Shown here piece by piece: positions 1 through 6,312 of a DNA stretch of 12,798 nt. Positions within the stretch are counted from its first letter, which is position 1. The number at the start of each line of letters is the position of its first letter. Where the stretch lies: the NCBI GenBank assembly GCA_026002025.1, contig BOAU01000060.1:1-12798 (forward strand). The letters run 5' to 3'. This DNA is from Spirochaetia bacterium. GTDB taxonomy: Bacteria > Spirochaetota > Spirochaetia > Treponematales > Breznakiellaceae. A model generated the notes under the pieces. It saw only the letters and a program-made list of their open reading frames with translations. It was not told the origin of the DNA and did not search any database. Position numbers and translations under genes: made by a program.

Positions 1-1602
1 CACCGCGCCGCTTGCCGTATACAGCCTCTCCATCGCAAGGTTCTGCTGATGATAAGGGCCAAGCTGTGAGGCGGACCACTGGTCAAACTTTTTGGTATGC
101 GTGAATTCATTTGCCATTGTGTTGACAACAGAAACCTGCAGCCGGTTATCGCCCGCTTTTACGGCGCCGGATATATCAAACCGGTATGGGCTCCAAATCC
201 TGCTTCCCACTCTGATCCCGTTCAATATAACGGCTGCCGTACCTTTTACTTCCCCAAGATCCAGGAGCAGCGCCTTGCCGGCCGCAGCGGCATCCAGGGA
301 AAACACGGTTTCATATTCAGCCTCGCCTGAAAAATCCGCCCCAAGGGTATTTTCCCAATTACCAAGGTCAACAGGCTTTTTGCCGCCAAACTCCGCCGGC
401 ACGGGATCATTGCGGTGAATGGTATCGTTGATCTTAAACTGCCGGATTTTGCGGCATGTCCATGCAGATTCAAGGGTCTGAAAGTTTACCACCCCTGCCC
501 CTGAGACCGGCTTCGGCGCGGACAGCGCCGGATCAGTGAATGAAGGATCCGATGTAAACAGGTACACCCTGGAAAAAGCAATATGCAGATCGATTTCGCA
601 GGACCAGCGGCCTTCGTTATATTCAGCGTTATCCGGAGTGAATGCCCTTATCTCGTCCTGTTCCAGATCCAGTTCGTATATGGGCGCCGTCTCGTTAAAA
701 TAAACCCGGCAATGATCGCTGTTCAGTCCTTCGTAGCTGACAAAGTACAGGCGCCCGTTTTCCAGCAGACGTTTACAGACCCGCAGATCTTTGTTTGGCG
801 GTTCACAGCTAATGGTCCGTCCGCCGGAGAAAGCGCCGGCCGCCGCATCCGTTTTTTGCAATGCATCCGGGGAGCGGATTATTGTTCCGCCGGACGCGGC
901 AAAGGCTTCCAGTTTTGTCTTTGAGGCTTCTTCCATATGCCGGTTATCGGGGATGCAGATGTACCGGTACCGCATAGGCCCTGCGCTTAAAACACCGCCT
1001 GACACTGTAGAAGCGCTCTCGCAGAGAAGATCATCGTCAATAATGTCATAGTCCCACTGGCAATCCAGCAGAGGGAACGCAAAGGCGTCCGTATTTGCCG
1101 CCGCCTGATCGCCGGCAGCGCCGCCGGCCCAGATGTCCCGGATGGGCAAATACAGCGCGGTACTGATATCACTGTGCCCCAGGCTGAGCAGATAAGCGAG
1201 CCGGGCCAGATAGCGGTAATAGACATGCAGGTAGGGGAACAGGGGATTTTGCGCACAGAATTGCGGCCGCTCAATGGCTATGGAGGGGCCGTCCACCGAG
1301 CTGTTGATAAGAGAAATGGTGATCTTGTTGATACCCCGGACAAACAGAAAATCGCTGATCCACTTCATGGTTTCCAGGGTCAGGGCAGTGCCGTAGGCTG
1401 CAAAGGATTCCGCCCATGCCCAGGGCTTTCCTCCCTGGTGCGCAACGGAAGAGGCGAATTTGGGGAAAAAGTGATTATTGCTGATAGGGAATACAACGGT
1501 ATTATTACCGCCAAAAAATCCGGAACAGCTGATACTGGACTTTTCGCCGGGGAAAATTTGCATCCAGATCGTATCAACGCCCGGTACGGCTTGGTTATAA
1601 TG
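1..1602 (-). pseudogene. GH106-like (alpha-L-rhamnosidase-type) glycoside hydrolase, 5'-truncated and running off the left edge
   Basis: I translated the minus strand with codons on positions 3k+1 to 3k+3. The frame is open from 1644 to base 1, about 548 codons, with no stop or frameshift. Early motifs are HYNQAVPGVDTIWMQIFPG, AESFAAYGTALTLETMKWI and FLFVRGINKI, then an IERPQ stretch. These match my knowledge of large GH106-like proteins with a catalytic barrel. Near the left edge (about 60-330) a sugar-binding, GH2-like beta-sandwich follows, with KALLLDLGEVKG, AAVILNGIRVG and PYRFDISGAVKAGDNRLQV. Family members have several hundred residues before the first motif. Here that part is absent: upstream come only about 14 codons of unrelated sequence and a TGA at 1645-1647, with no start codon or ribosome site. 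The first ATG (1561-1563) lies inside the conserved region. I therefore call it a 5'-truncated remnant, although the clean frame suggests recent truncation or use of an unusual start. The 3' end lies outside the window. A GH2-related family other than GH106 is possible. Confidence 0.68.
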
Positions 1603-2817
1603 GGTAAAAAATCTCCGATGGTGCTTAAAAATATAAACAGACTCTCAATTTTAAATTATATCCGCAGGCATAAGTTTACCACCAAAGCGGCCATCGCAAC
1701 GGAAAGCGGCCTGACTTTCATGGCCATTCAGAAAATCATTGAGGAGCTGCTGGCCCACGGCCTGGTACGCCAGGATGCCTATGAGGGCGGACGCCTTGGA
1801 CGCAAAGCCCTTACCTACACGATTGATGAAAATTACGGGTATACGATTGGCCTGCACATCAATATGTTTGAAACCCGCGTGGGACTGCTGAACCTGAACG
1901 GCGAGATTCTTCTCCACAAAAGCCTGAATATGACCGGACTTTCCGAAGATTCATCGGTATTTATCGATTCGATTACTACAATGGTAAACGCCCTTATTAC
2001 CGAGAAAGGAATTGATAAAAGCAAGCTGCTCGGCCTGGGCATCGGCGTACCCGGCCCGGTCAATACCGCCGAGGGGCGCATCATGTCCCCGCCGAATATG
2101 AAAATGCTGCGCTACATGCCCCTGCGGCAGATTATGGAGCAAAAAACCGGATTGCCCGTTTTGCTGCACAAGGACACGAACGCCATCGCAATGGGCGAAT
2201 ACTGGCGGGGAGTCGGCGCATCTTATTCCGACATGGTCTATATCGACGCGGACATGGGCATCGGCAGCGGCCTTATCCTGAGCGGCGTCCTGCACGAGGG
2301 GGCCAATTCGATAGCCGGTGAATTCGGACATATCACGATTGATCCCCACGGGCCGCTCTGTAACTGCGGCAGCCAGGGCTGTCTTGAGGCCATGGGATCG
2401 GGCATTTCGATACTGAAAGAATTTAAAAGCCGGCTTGCGGAAAGGCCCGGACACCCCCTGGCTTCCTGTGCGGAGACCCTTACCATTCAGCAGGTTTTGA
2501 ACGCCGGCGCTTCCGGGGATCCCCTGGCGGTTTCCATTTTGAACGAAGCCGCCTATAACATGGGCAGCGCGATAAGGAACCTTATCAACATTCTGGACCC
2601 GGAAATCATCATCCTGGGCGGTATTCTGACCCTGCAATACGAGCCCTATTTTACGATTGTCAAGGAAACCACCCTGCACAAACGGCTTGCGGGATCCCGC
2701 GAAAATCTGCTTGTTCCCACAACCAATGCCGACCACGCCGGCATGATCGGCGCCGGCGAACTGGTGGCGGACCATTTTTTCTCTACTCTGGTAAATGAGA
2801 TACTCTTAAAAGATTGA
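1600..2817 (+). CDS. ROK-family transcriptional regulator (NagC/XylR type)
   Basis: A 405-residue protein, a normal length for ROK repressors. Residues 10-60 form a winged helix-turn-helix (NINRLSILNYIRR, then a LTFMAIQKIIEELLAHGLV recognition region). The ROK sugar-kinase fold follows, with GLGIGVPGPVN, KDTNAIAMGEYWRG and the zinc signature H244 followed by C254-N-C256-G-S-Q-G-C261. Its spacing matches the His/Cys set of NagC and Mlc. It should bind DNA and respond to a sugar or sugar phosphate. The adjacent glycosidase suggests a plant-polysaccharide-derived ligand, which is inference. The start is uncertain. ATG 1600 and ATG 1618 (MVLKNINR) both fit the family N-terminus, and neither has a Shine-Dalgarno sequence. 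The frame stays open back to 1174, but that stretch is antisense to the glycosidase and shows no ROK homology. A perfect TATAAT at 1596-1601 overlaps the first ATG and would suit the 1618 start. Confidence 0.9.
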   Translation: MGKKSPMVLKNINRLSILNYIRRHKFTTKAAIATESGLTFMAIQKIIEELLAHGLVRQDAYEGGRLGRKALTYTIDENYGYTIGLHINMFETRVGLLNLNGEILLHKSLNMTGLSEDSSVFIDSITTMVNALITEKGIDKSKLLGLGIGVPGPVNTAEGRIMSPPNMKMLRYMPLRQIMEQKTGLPVLLHKDTNAIAMGEYWRGVGASYSDMVYIDADMGIGSGLILSGVLHEGANSIAGEFGHITIDPHGPLCNCGSQGCLEAMGSGISILKEFKSRLAERPGHPLASCAETLTIQQVLNAGASGDPLAVSILNEAAYNMGSAIRNLINILDPEIIILGGILTLQYEPYFTIVKETTLHKRLAGSRENLLVPTTNADHAGMIGAGELVADHFFSTLVNEILLKD

Positions 2818-2846
2818 GCTGGTTCGCGCTTTGACCCCTGCGCGTC

Positions 2847-3182
2847 CTACATACTCACCGTTTCTTTGATGGCATTTTCGACAAGCATATTGAGGGAGAT
2901 ACCGCGTGCGAAAGCAGTGAGCGCCGCTTTTCGGTGAAGGTCGGTACTTATCCGCACATTAAACGATCCCTTGAACGGTTTTTCCGGCTCTTTGTTCTTT
3001 TTGGTACAAAACGCCAAATATTCGTCAACCGCATGATGAAAATCCGTTGTTATCGCGTCTACGCTGTCACCTTCAAAAGAGATGAGGTCTTTAATGCCGA
3101 CAACTTTTCCGAAAAATACGGCGTCTTCTTCGGAAAACTCAACGCTCCCCACGTACTCTTTGTAATGAAGATAGTTTTTCAT
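2847..3182 (-). CDS. hicB: HicB-family antitoxin
   Basis: A 111-residue protein. The N-terminal half (about 1-62) is a HicB partial-RNase-H-like fold: YVGSVEFSEEDAVFFGKV, then GIKDLISFEGDSVDAI and a FHHAVDEYLAFC helix. The C-terminus (about 70-108, FNVRISTDLHRKAALTAFA then ISLNMLVENAIKET) is a ribbon-helix-helix DNA-binding domain. The family neutralises HicA and represses its own operon. The ATG (3180-3182) overlaps the hicA stop by 4 nt (ATGA), and an AAAGGGG-type ribosome site lies just upstream inside hicA. The order toxin then antitoxin is normal for hicAB. The gene ends 29 nt from the convergent ROK gene, and I see no terminator hairpin between them. Confidence 0.9.
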   Translation of the reverse strand: MKNYLHYKEYVGSVEFSEEDAVFFGKVVGIKDLISFEGDSVDAITTDFHHAVDEYLAFCTKKNKEPEKPFKGSFNVRISTDLHRKAALTAFARGISLNMLVENAIKETVSM

Positions 3183-3433
3183 AGTAAGCCCCTTTCCTGT
3201 AACGCAATGATAATATCGTGAACCTGATATTGTTTTAAAATACTCTCCGGGTGTGGTCTATGCAGGCGAATATAATCATTTTCTCCGTTTGTAAAAGCAA
3301 TGCGCGACCCGCCGGTTTTGCCGCCCGCAGCGATTGAGTAGCCCAGATGACCCATGAGGGTGGTTAATTCCTCAAATGAAAAATTTTTAGGCTTTGATAA
3401 TAAGCGCTCAATCAGCTTGGCTTTCTTCCCCAA
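3179..3433 (-). CDS. hicA: HicA-family toxin (mRNA interferase)
   Basis: An 84-residue protein with the double-stranded-RNA-binding-like HicA fold: LIERLLSKPKNFSFEELTTL, then LGYSIAAGGKTGGSRIAF, RLHRPHP and a YQVHDIIIALQERG C-terminal helix. The family cleaves mRNA, and HicB blocks it. The classical active-site His after GS is Arg here (GGSR). From memory, the GGSR...LHRPHP form is a recurrent HicA subgroup, so I do not read this as inactivation. The start codon is TTG (3431-3433), with a GGAGGTGGAG ribosome site a few bases upstream. The in-frame stop (TGA) a few codons further up leaves no better start. The weak TTG may hold toxin synthesis low. Confidence 0.9.
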   Translation of the reverse strand: MGKKAKLIERLLSKPKNFSFEELTTLMGHLGYSIAAGGKTGGSRIAFTNGENDYIRLHRPHPESILKQYQVHDIIIALQERGLL

Positions 3434-3457
3434 AACTCCACCTCCACCATCTACTCA

Positions 3458-3486
3458 AATATACCCTGGAGTAAGAAAAAAAGCAA
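3458..3486 (-). promoter_or_regulatory. hicAB promoter
   Basis: On the minus strand, TTGCTT (3481-3486) and TATATT (3458-3463) are separated by exactly 17 nt. The TTG start of hicA is 24 nt downstream of the -10. The match to a sigma-70 promoter is good and the position fits. Confidence 0.65.
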
Positions 3487-3500
3487 CTAGTTTTAGTTGC
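3483..3500. promoter_or_regulatory. Candidate HicB operator palindrome
   Basis: A perfect 7-bp inverted repeat GCAACTA-GTTT-TAGTTGC overlaps the -35 hexamer of the hicAB promoter. Ribbon-helix-helix antitoxins usually repress from palindromes placed like this. The assignment to HicB is inference. Confidence 0.55.
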
Positions 3501-3554
3501 AAACTGTTATACGGCCGAGTAGGCAAAGGCCCAAGTCTATAACAGAGGATGCCT

Positions 3555-3609
3555 GCCCGGTCTCCGGCGTTACCGGTAGAGCCGTAGCGCCGGGCCTCCG
3601 CTAAAACGG
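3555..3609. repeat. GC-rich structured repeat, copy A
   Basis: An imperfect hairpin with outer arms GCCCGG (3555-3560) and CCGGGC (3590-3595). It shares CTCCGGCG(T/C)TACC and the tail CTAAAACGG with copy B at 5150-5197. It sits between hicA and the next antitoxin promoter and looks like a decayed REP-type intergenic element. Confidence 0.5.
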
Positions 3610-3612
3610 TAG

Positions 3613-3641
3613 TTGAACTATCACGCCATTTCCGGTATAAT
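3613..3641 (+). promoter_or_regulatory. Promoter of the antitoxin / deleted vapC module
   Basis: TTGAAC (3613-3618), a 17-nt spacer and a perfect TATAAT (3636-3641). The antitoxin ATG at 3650 begins only 9 nt after the -10, so the predicted transcript start falls at or within 2 nt of the ATG. The mRNA is probably leaderless. Confidence 0.7.
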
Positions 3642-3649
3642 ATAAAAAT

Positions 3650-3883
3650 ATGGAAGAAATGATTTTAAATACCGCATCGATACCGGAATATGTACTAAGC
3701 CGGATTCATAGTCCTACGGTGCGGATATGGGAAACCAATGGAACTATAGCCCTTCGGGAAAACGGCGAACCACCTGCACAAGCAAGCCGGGTAGGGTTTC
3801 TTAAAGGGCAAATCGAAGCTCCGGCAGATTTTGACACCATGGGACAAGCAGCCATTACCGCCTTTTTTGAGGGTTCCGTGTGA
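3650..3883 (+). CDS. Probable VapB/Phd-type antitoxin
   Basis: A 77-residue protein. The C-terminal segment FLKGQIEAPADFDTMGQAAI followed by FFEG resembles the toxin-neutralising tail of antitoxins paired with PIN toxins (KG.I..P.DFD.M..EI...FEG). The N-terminal half (TASIPEYVLSRI...NGTIALRENGEPP) would be the dimerisation/DNA-binding part and is less recognisable. The stop overlaps the GTG start of the downstream PIN gene (GTGTGA), the usual coupling in such modules. Because that toxin is broken, this antitoxin appears to be an orphan. It might still repress its own promoter or neutralise a related toxin elsewhere. ATG 3650 has no ribosome site, in keeping with a leaderless message; ATG 3659 is an alternative start. 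Confidence 0.65.
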   Translation: MEEMILNTASIPEYVLSRIHSPTVRIWETNGTIALRENGEPPAQASRVGFLKGQIEAPADFDTMGQAAITAFFEGSV

Positions 3884-4121
3884 AACTGTTGTTAGATACC
3901 CATGGCGCGGCTTGCTGGATAATGGGTATGAGGAATTGAGTATCAATAGCCTTCACCCCTTGATGGTTGCCAATCTTCCACCCATTCACAAGGACCCGTT
4001 TGACAGGATATTGATTGCCCAATCCCGTGTGGAACGTATTCCGTTCTTAACGGTGGATACAACCGTAGCGAAATATGGTGGTTCTATAATTTTTGGCAAG
4101 AAATCCGACAACGCACTCTAA
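3880..4121 (+). pseudogene. vapC: vapC PIN-domain toxin remnant with internal deletion and frameshift
   Basis: The start GTG (3880-3882) gives KLLLDTHGAACWIMG, a typical PIN N-terminus with the first catalytic Asp, and the frame stops at 3937-3939. In another frame, from about 3924 to 4121, the C-terminal half appears: GYEELSINSLHPLMVANLP, then HKDPFDRILIAQSRVE and FLTVDTTVAKYGG. These belong to the same subfamily, whose members run about 125-130 residues. The middle, about 60 residues that include the catalytic Glu region, is missing, and the halves are out of frame. The lesion is therefore an internal deletion whose length is not a multiple of three. The product cannot be an active ribonuclease. 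Confidence 0.85.
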
Positions 4122-4212
4122 TTACGCACAGGTCTATATTCCTTACCAGGGCTGATTTGCCTTCATATAGGCAAGGCCCGCCTGCTCTGTTTCCACCGCC
4201 AAACCCCATAAA

Positions 4213-4228
4213 CCGGTGACAGGCACTC
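4213..4228. repeat. REP-like motif CCGGTGACAGGCACTC
   Basis: CCGGTGACAG(G/T)CACTC occurs here and at 5093-5108 with one mismatch. Both copies flank the intact antitoxin/vapC pair. Confidence 0.45.
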
Positions 4229-4360
4229 CTGCGCCCCTGACGTCTGCCCGGCATCCGTAGTGCTTACATTGTTTTTGCCTGTTTTCGAGGTGAGATTAAG
4301 GCAGATTGAATAAAACCGCTATACCGCCGCATACTGTTTCACAAGGGACAAATTCGGCGT

Positions 4361-4378
4361 CAGGCGCCTTTCGCGTTC
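4361..4378. repeat. 18-nt direct repeat, copy 1
   Basis: The 18 bases CAGGCGCCTTTCGCGTTC are repeated exactly at 5346-5363. Both are preceded by GGYGWC. The pair brackets the intact antitoxin/vapC module. Confidence 0.6.
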
Positions 4379-4381
4379 ACC

Positions 4382-4410
4382 TTGATTTATCCCCCATGAT
4401 ACTGTATTAT
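4382..4410 (+). promoter_or_regulatory. Promoter of the second antitoxin/vapC operon
   Basis: TTGATT (4382-4387), a 17-nt spacer and TATTAT (4405-4410), followed by the antitoxin ATG at 4438. The predicted leader is about 20 nt and carries GAGAGGTG. Confidence 0.65.
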
Positions 4411-4437
4411 CTAATTGAGAGGTGAAATAGAAACAAT

Positions 4438-4692
4438 ATGGAAGCAGTTAAAGGGTATTTCAAAGATAAAACCTTCATTAGCGATAGCGATGTTTCAATT
4501 CCCGATGGGCAGCCGGTTATTGTCACCATTTTGGATTTTCTCAAGTCCCCTGTTTCAGAAGCCCAAGGGCTTAGAAAAATCTTTGCGGATGGTTTTGATG
4601 CCATTCAAGCGGTGGAAGGCGAAGATCTCACCGAAGAATTTGACAAGGCGCTTGCCGAGGGCATTAGCTTCCGGAATGTGGACTTTTCATGA
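4438..4692 (+). CDS. AbrB/VapB-like antitoxin of the intact vapC module
   Basis: An 84-residue protein. The start MEAVKGYFKDKTFI, followed by VSIPDGQPVIVTILD, matches the short AbrB-like/DUF104-type swapped-hairpin N-terminus of many VapC-partner antitoxins. The acidic C-terminal half (AVEGEDLTEEFDKALAEG) should wrap the toxin. The antitoxin both blocks VapC and represses the operon. GAGAGGTG at 4417-4424 is the only ribosome site, about 13 nt from the ATG, which is longer than ideal. The stop overlaps the vapC ATG by 4 nt (ATGA), so the two are translationally coupled. Confidence 0.78.
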   Translation: MEAVKGYFKDKTFISDSDVSIPDGQPVIVTILDFLKSPVSEAQGLRKIFADGFDAIQAVEGEDLTEEFDKALAEGISFRNVDFS

Positions 4693-5090
4693 CCTATGCC
4701 CTGGACGCTGATATCATCTCTTTTCGACTGAAAGGCTTACACGATATGCGGCAAAGGATTGATACTACCTTAGCTGCGGAGAATATCGTTATCATTCCAC
4801 CAATAAGCTATTATGAAGTTCTCCGGGGTTTAATTGCCATCAATGCAACAAAGAAGCTGCAATTATTTGAAACAATGAACCAGCAGCTTGGCCAGCGTGA
4901 CATGGAACGCGCCGATTGGATTCGGGCGGCTCATTTATTTGCGGAGTGCAGATCCGCTAACCATACCATGGAAGGTTCCGATTTATTACAGGCAGCATAC
5001 TGTTTGCAGCACGGTTTTATACTCGTAACCCATAACACAACACATTTTAATCATATACCCGATTTAACTATTGAAGATTGGGTTAGGTAA
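4689..5090 (+). CDS. vapC: VapC-type PIN-domain ribonuclease toxin
   Basis: A 133-residue protein, full length for VapC. The PIN acidic residues are in order: D6 (YALDAD), E43 (PISYYEVLRG), D98 (MEGSDLLQAAY) and N116 in VTHNTTHF, where many VapCs carry Asn in place of Asp. The ending IPDLTIEDWVR is the usual FxxIPxLxLEDW tail. The family are Mg2+-dependent endoribonucleases, often of tRNA or rRNA, held inactive by the upstream antitoxin. Nothing in the sequence suggests inactivation, in contrast to the deleted copy about 600 nt upstream. The two toxins belong to different PIN subfamilies, so they are not a recent duplication. Confidence 0.9.
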   Translation: MTYALDADIISFRLKGLHDMRQRIDTTLAAENIVIIPPISYYEVLRGLIAINATKKLQLFETMNQQLGQRDMERADWIRAAHLFAECRSANHTMEGSDLLQAAYCLQHGFILVTHNTTHFNHIPDLTIEDWVR

Positions 5091-5092
5091 AT

Positions 5093-5108
5093 CCGGTGAC
5101 AGTCACTC
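5093..5108. repeat. REP-like motif CCGGTGACAGTCACTC
   Basis: A one-mismatch copy of the motif at 4213-4228, immediately after the vapC stop. Confidence 0.45.
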
Positions 5109-5149
5109 ATTTGTCTGCCCCCCAACCGGAGATCGGCTTACATCAACTG

Positions 5150-5197
5150 GCGCTCCGGCCTCCGGCGCTACCTGGAGCGCCGCCTACACTAAAACGG
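5150..5197. repeat. GC-rich structured repeat, copy B
   Basis: An 8-bp perfect stem GGCGCTCC (5150-5157) / GGAGCGCC (5174-5181), followed by CTAAAACGG (5189-5197). It shares CTCCGGCGCTACC and the tail with copy A at 3555-3609. Confidence 0.5.
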
Positions 5198-5232
5198 CGT
5201 CAGACACTATAGGCGATACTTAGCGGAAAACC

Positions 5233-5324
5233 GAAGAAAATAAACCACGGACCACACGGGACAGCACGGACTTTTGCTTTGATTTCTTGCCTTTTTGTCC
5301 GTGTGGTCCGTGGTTAAATTCTTC
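5233..5324. repeat. CCACGGACCACACGG inverted-repeat element, copy 1 (probable bidirectional terminator)
   Basis: The left arm AACCACGGACCACACGG (5243-5259) pairs with the right arm CCGTGTGGTCCGTGGTT (5298-5314) over 17 bp. Outer GAAGAA (5233-5238) and TTCTTC (5319-5324) extend the symmetry. The loop is pyrimidine-rich. A second copy lies at 11141-11238, and both separate convergent genes. Confidence 0.75.
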
Positions 5325-5345
5325 TTAAGTATACGCATATGGTGA

Positions 5346-5363
5346 CAGGCGCCTTTCGCGTTC
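5346..5363. repeat. 18-nt direct repeat, copy 2
   Basis: Identical to 4361-4378. It lies just beyond the 3' end of the minus-strand gene at 5374. Confidence 0.6.
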
Positions 5364-5373
5364 CCTATTCATA

Positions 5374-6162
5374 TCATCTATCAGGAAACAGTAGTTCCTT
5401 AATAGGTGTGAAAAAACTCTCCTTAGCTGATTTTATTGATGAAAAATGATAAACATCTACCAGCTTAATCTTTTTTCCGTCCAAGTCCATTTCAAATAAT
5501 CTTGCTTCAGGAGATTCTGGAGGATATGCGCTCAACTCTGTTAATTTTCCAAAACACAAATCCAAATGTTTTTTATCAATCTTACCGTTCCATAAATTTC
5601 CGGTAATAATGTATTCAGGATCGAGTAACTTTAACTCATCCTGAAAATAGTTGTGTTTTTCAAGCTGCGAGTCTTCTAAAAATTGATTTATGCCGTCCCA
5701 ATCAGCTTCACCTCCGCCGTCTGTGTCATTGGAATACTTTGAAATATTCATAAAGGCGAAACCGAAATCACCCGTTTTAACCATTTCTTTGCCGTAGTCG
5801 CTAGCCTTCATCAATTGTTCAAATTCTATTTTTCCATCACTTTTGAACAATTGCACCATGGTCATTAGGTGGCGCCCAAAATTGTTATTTTGGATTCCAG
5901 CTTTGAACCAGCCGAGAAATGTGCCAATATAATCACCATATACGTTATTATCAGCCCCTGATGTAATCCCACGCGCTTCCCTGCCTACAAACAAAACCTT
6001 ATGCTGTTTGTTGTAGTAATTTGGGAAAAAACCGTCGGTGTTAAACCAGTCTTTGTATTCTTCATTATTAAGTGATTCACGCCACTCGTCCATAAGCGCA
6101 AGAAGCGCCTTTCTTTTTTCTGTTTCGATTCCTGTGAAATACTGTGCTACGGTATCATTCAT
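5374..6162 (-). CDS. Unassigned protein with a probable uracil-DNA-glycosylase-like fold
   Basis: A 262-residue protein. I chose ATG 6160-6162 because AGGAG stands 7 nt before it; the ATG at 6181-6183 has no such site. Motifs appear in the order of the UDG superfamily. KVLFVGREARG (55-65) compares with VLFVGEAPG. GDYIGTFLGWF (77-86) compares with GRPFVGxAGxxL. FAFMNISKY (136-143) compares with the N-x-x-K strand. FQDELKLLDPEYIITGNLW (173-191) compares with the segment before the conserved LG. VDVYHFSS (236-242) compares with YHPS. Glu62 and His239 fall where family-4-like enzymes have key residues. No four-Cys Fe-S set is visible. Residue matches are partial, so this is a fold-level inference; activity on uracil is not established. 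The gene is visibly AT-richer than its neighbours and follows the toxin-antitoxin island, which suggests transfer. A defence role is possible but unsupported. Confidence 0.75.
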   Translation of the reverse strand: MNDTVAQYFTGIETEKRKALLALMDEWRESLNNEEYKDWFNTDGFFPNYYNKQHKVLFVGREARGITSGADNNVYGDYIGTFLGWFKAGIQNNNFGRHLMTMVQLFKSDGKIEFEQLMKASDYGKEMVKTGDFGFAFMNISKYSNDTDGGGEADWDGINQFLEDSQLEKHNYFQDELKLLDPEYIITGNLWNGKIDKKHLDLCFGKLTELSAYPPESPEARLFEMDLDGKKIKLVDVYHFSSIKSAKESFFTPIKELLFPDR

Positions 6163-6312
6163 TTTTCTTCTCCTTTCGCCCATTGGCGAACATTGTTTGT
6201 TCTATTCCTCATATGAAGGACAGCCCCTGCCGCAAGGCAGGGCATTGTTGTTTGTTACCCTAAGGGCGGCCCGCCGAAACAAGCCACCCTTAGTCCGCTA
6301 TTCCAGTTCGCC
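6163..6312. other. Intergenic region with two hairpins
   Basis: Two inverted repeats lie between the lipoprotein stop and the next minus-strand gene. The first is CCCTGCC-GCAA-GGCAGGG (6225-6242), a GNRA-type tetraloop. The second is CTAAGGGCGGC (6260-6270) paired 10/11 with GCCACCCTTAG (6283-6293). Neither has a T-run on either strand, so they are not typical intrinsic terminators. They could stabilise mRNA ends or slow read-through. Confidence 0.5.

Larger units (their letters stand above)
4122..4381. other. Gene-free stretch with short dispersed repeats
   Basis: I see no coding region here. It holds a small perfect hairpin TTGCCT-TCATAT-AGGCAA (4157-4174) without a T-run, one CCGGTGACAGGCACTC motif (4213-4228) and one GGCGTCAGGCGCC motif with an 18-nt repeat copy (4361-4378). 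The stretch ends at the promoter of the next toxin-antitoxin pair. Confidence 0.6.

Noticed and set aside
1174..1599. In-frame upstream extension of the ROK gene, which would give a protein of about 547 residues
   Set aside because: It is the antisense of the conserved glycosidase frame, has no ROK or other domain, and the repressor N-terminus clearly begins at about 1600-1618.
1951..2775. Long minus-strand open frame of about 274 codons
   Set aside because: It is antisense to the ROK coding sequence, its translation is unlike any family, and the plus strand carries all ROK motifs in order.
6225..6293. Two hairpins considered as terminators of the lipoprotein gene
   Set aside because: Neither is followed by a T-run on the minus strand, so I list them only as hairpins.
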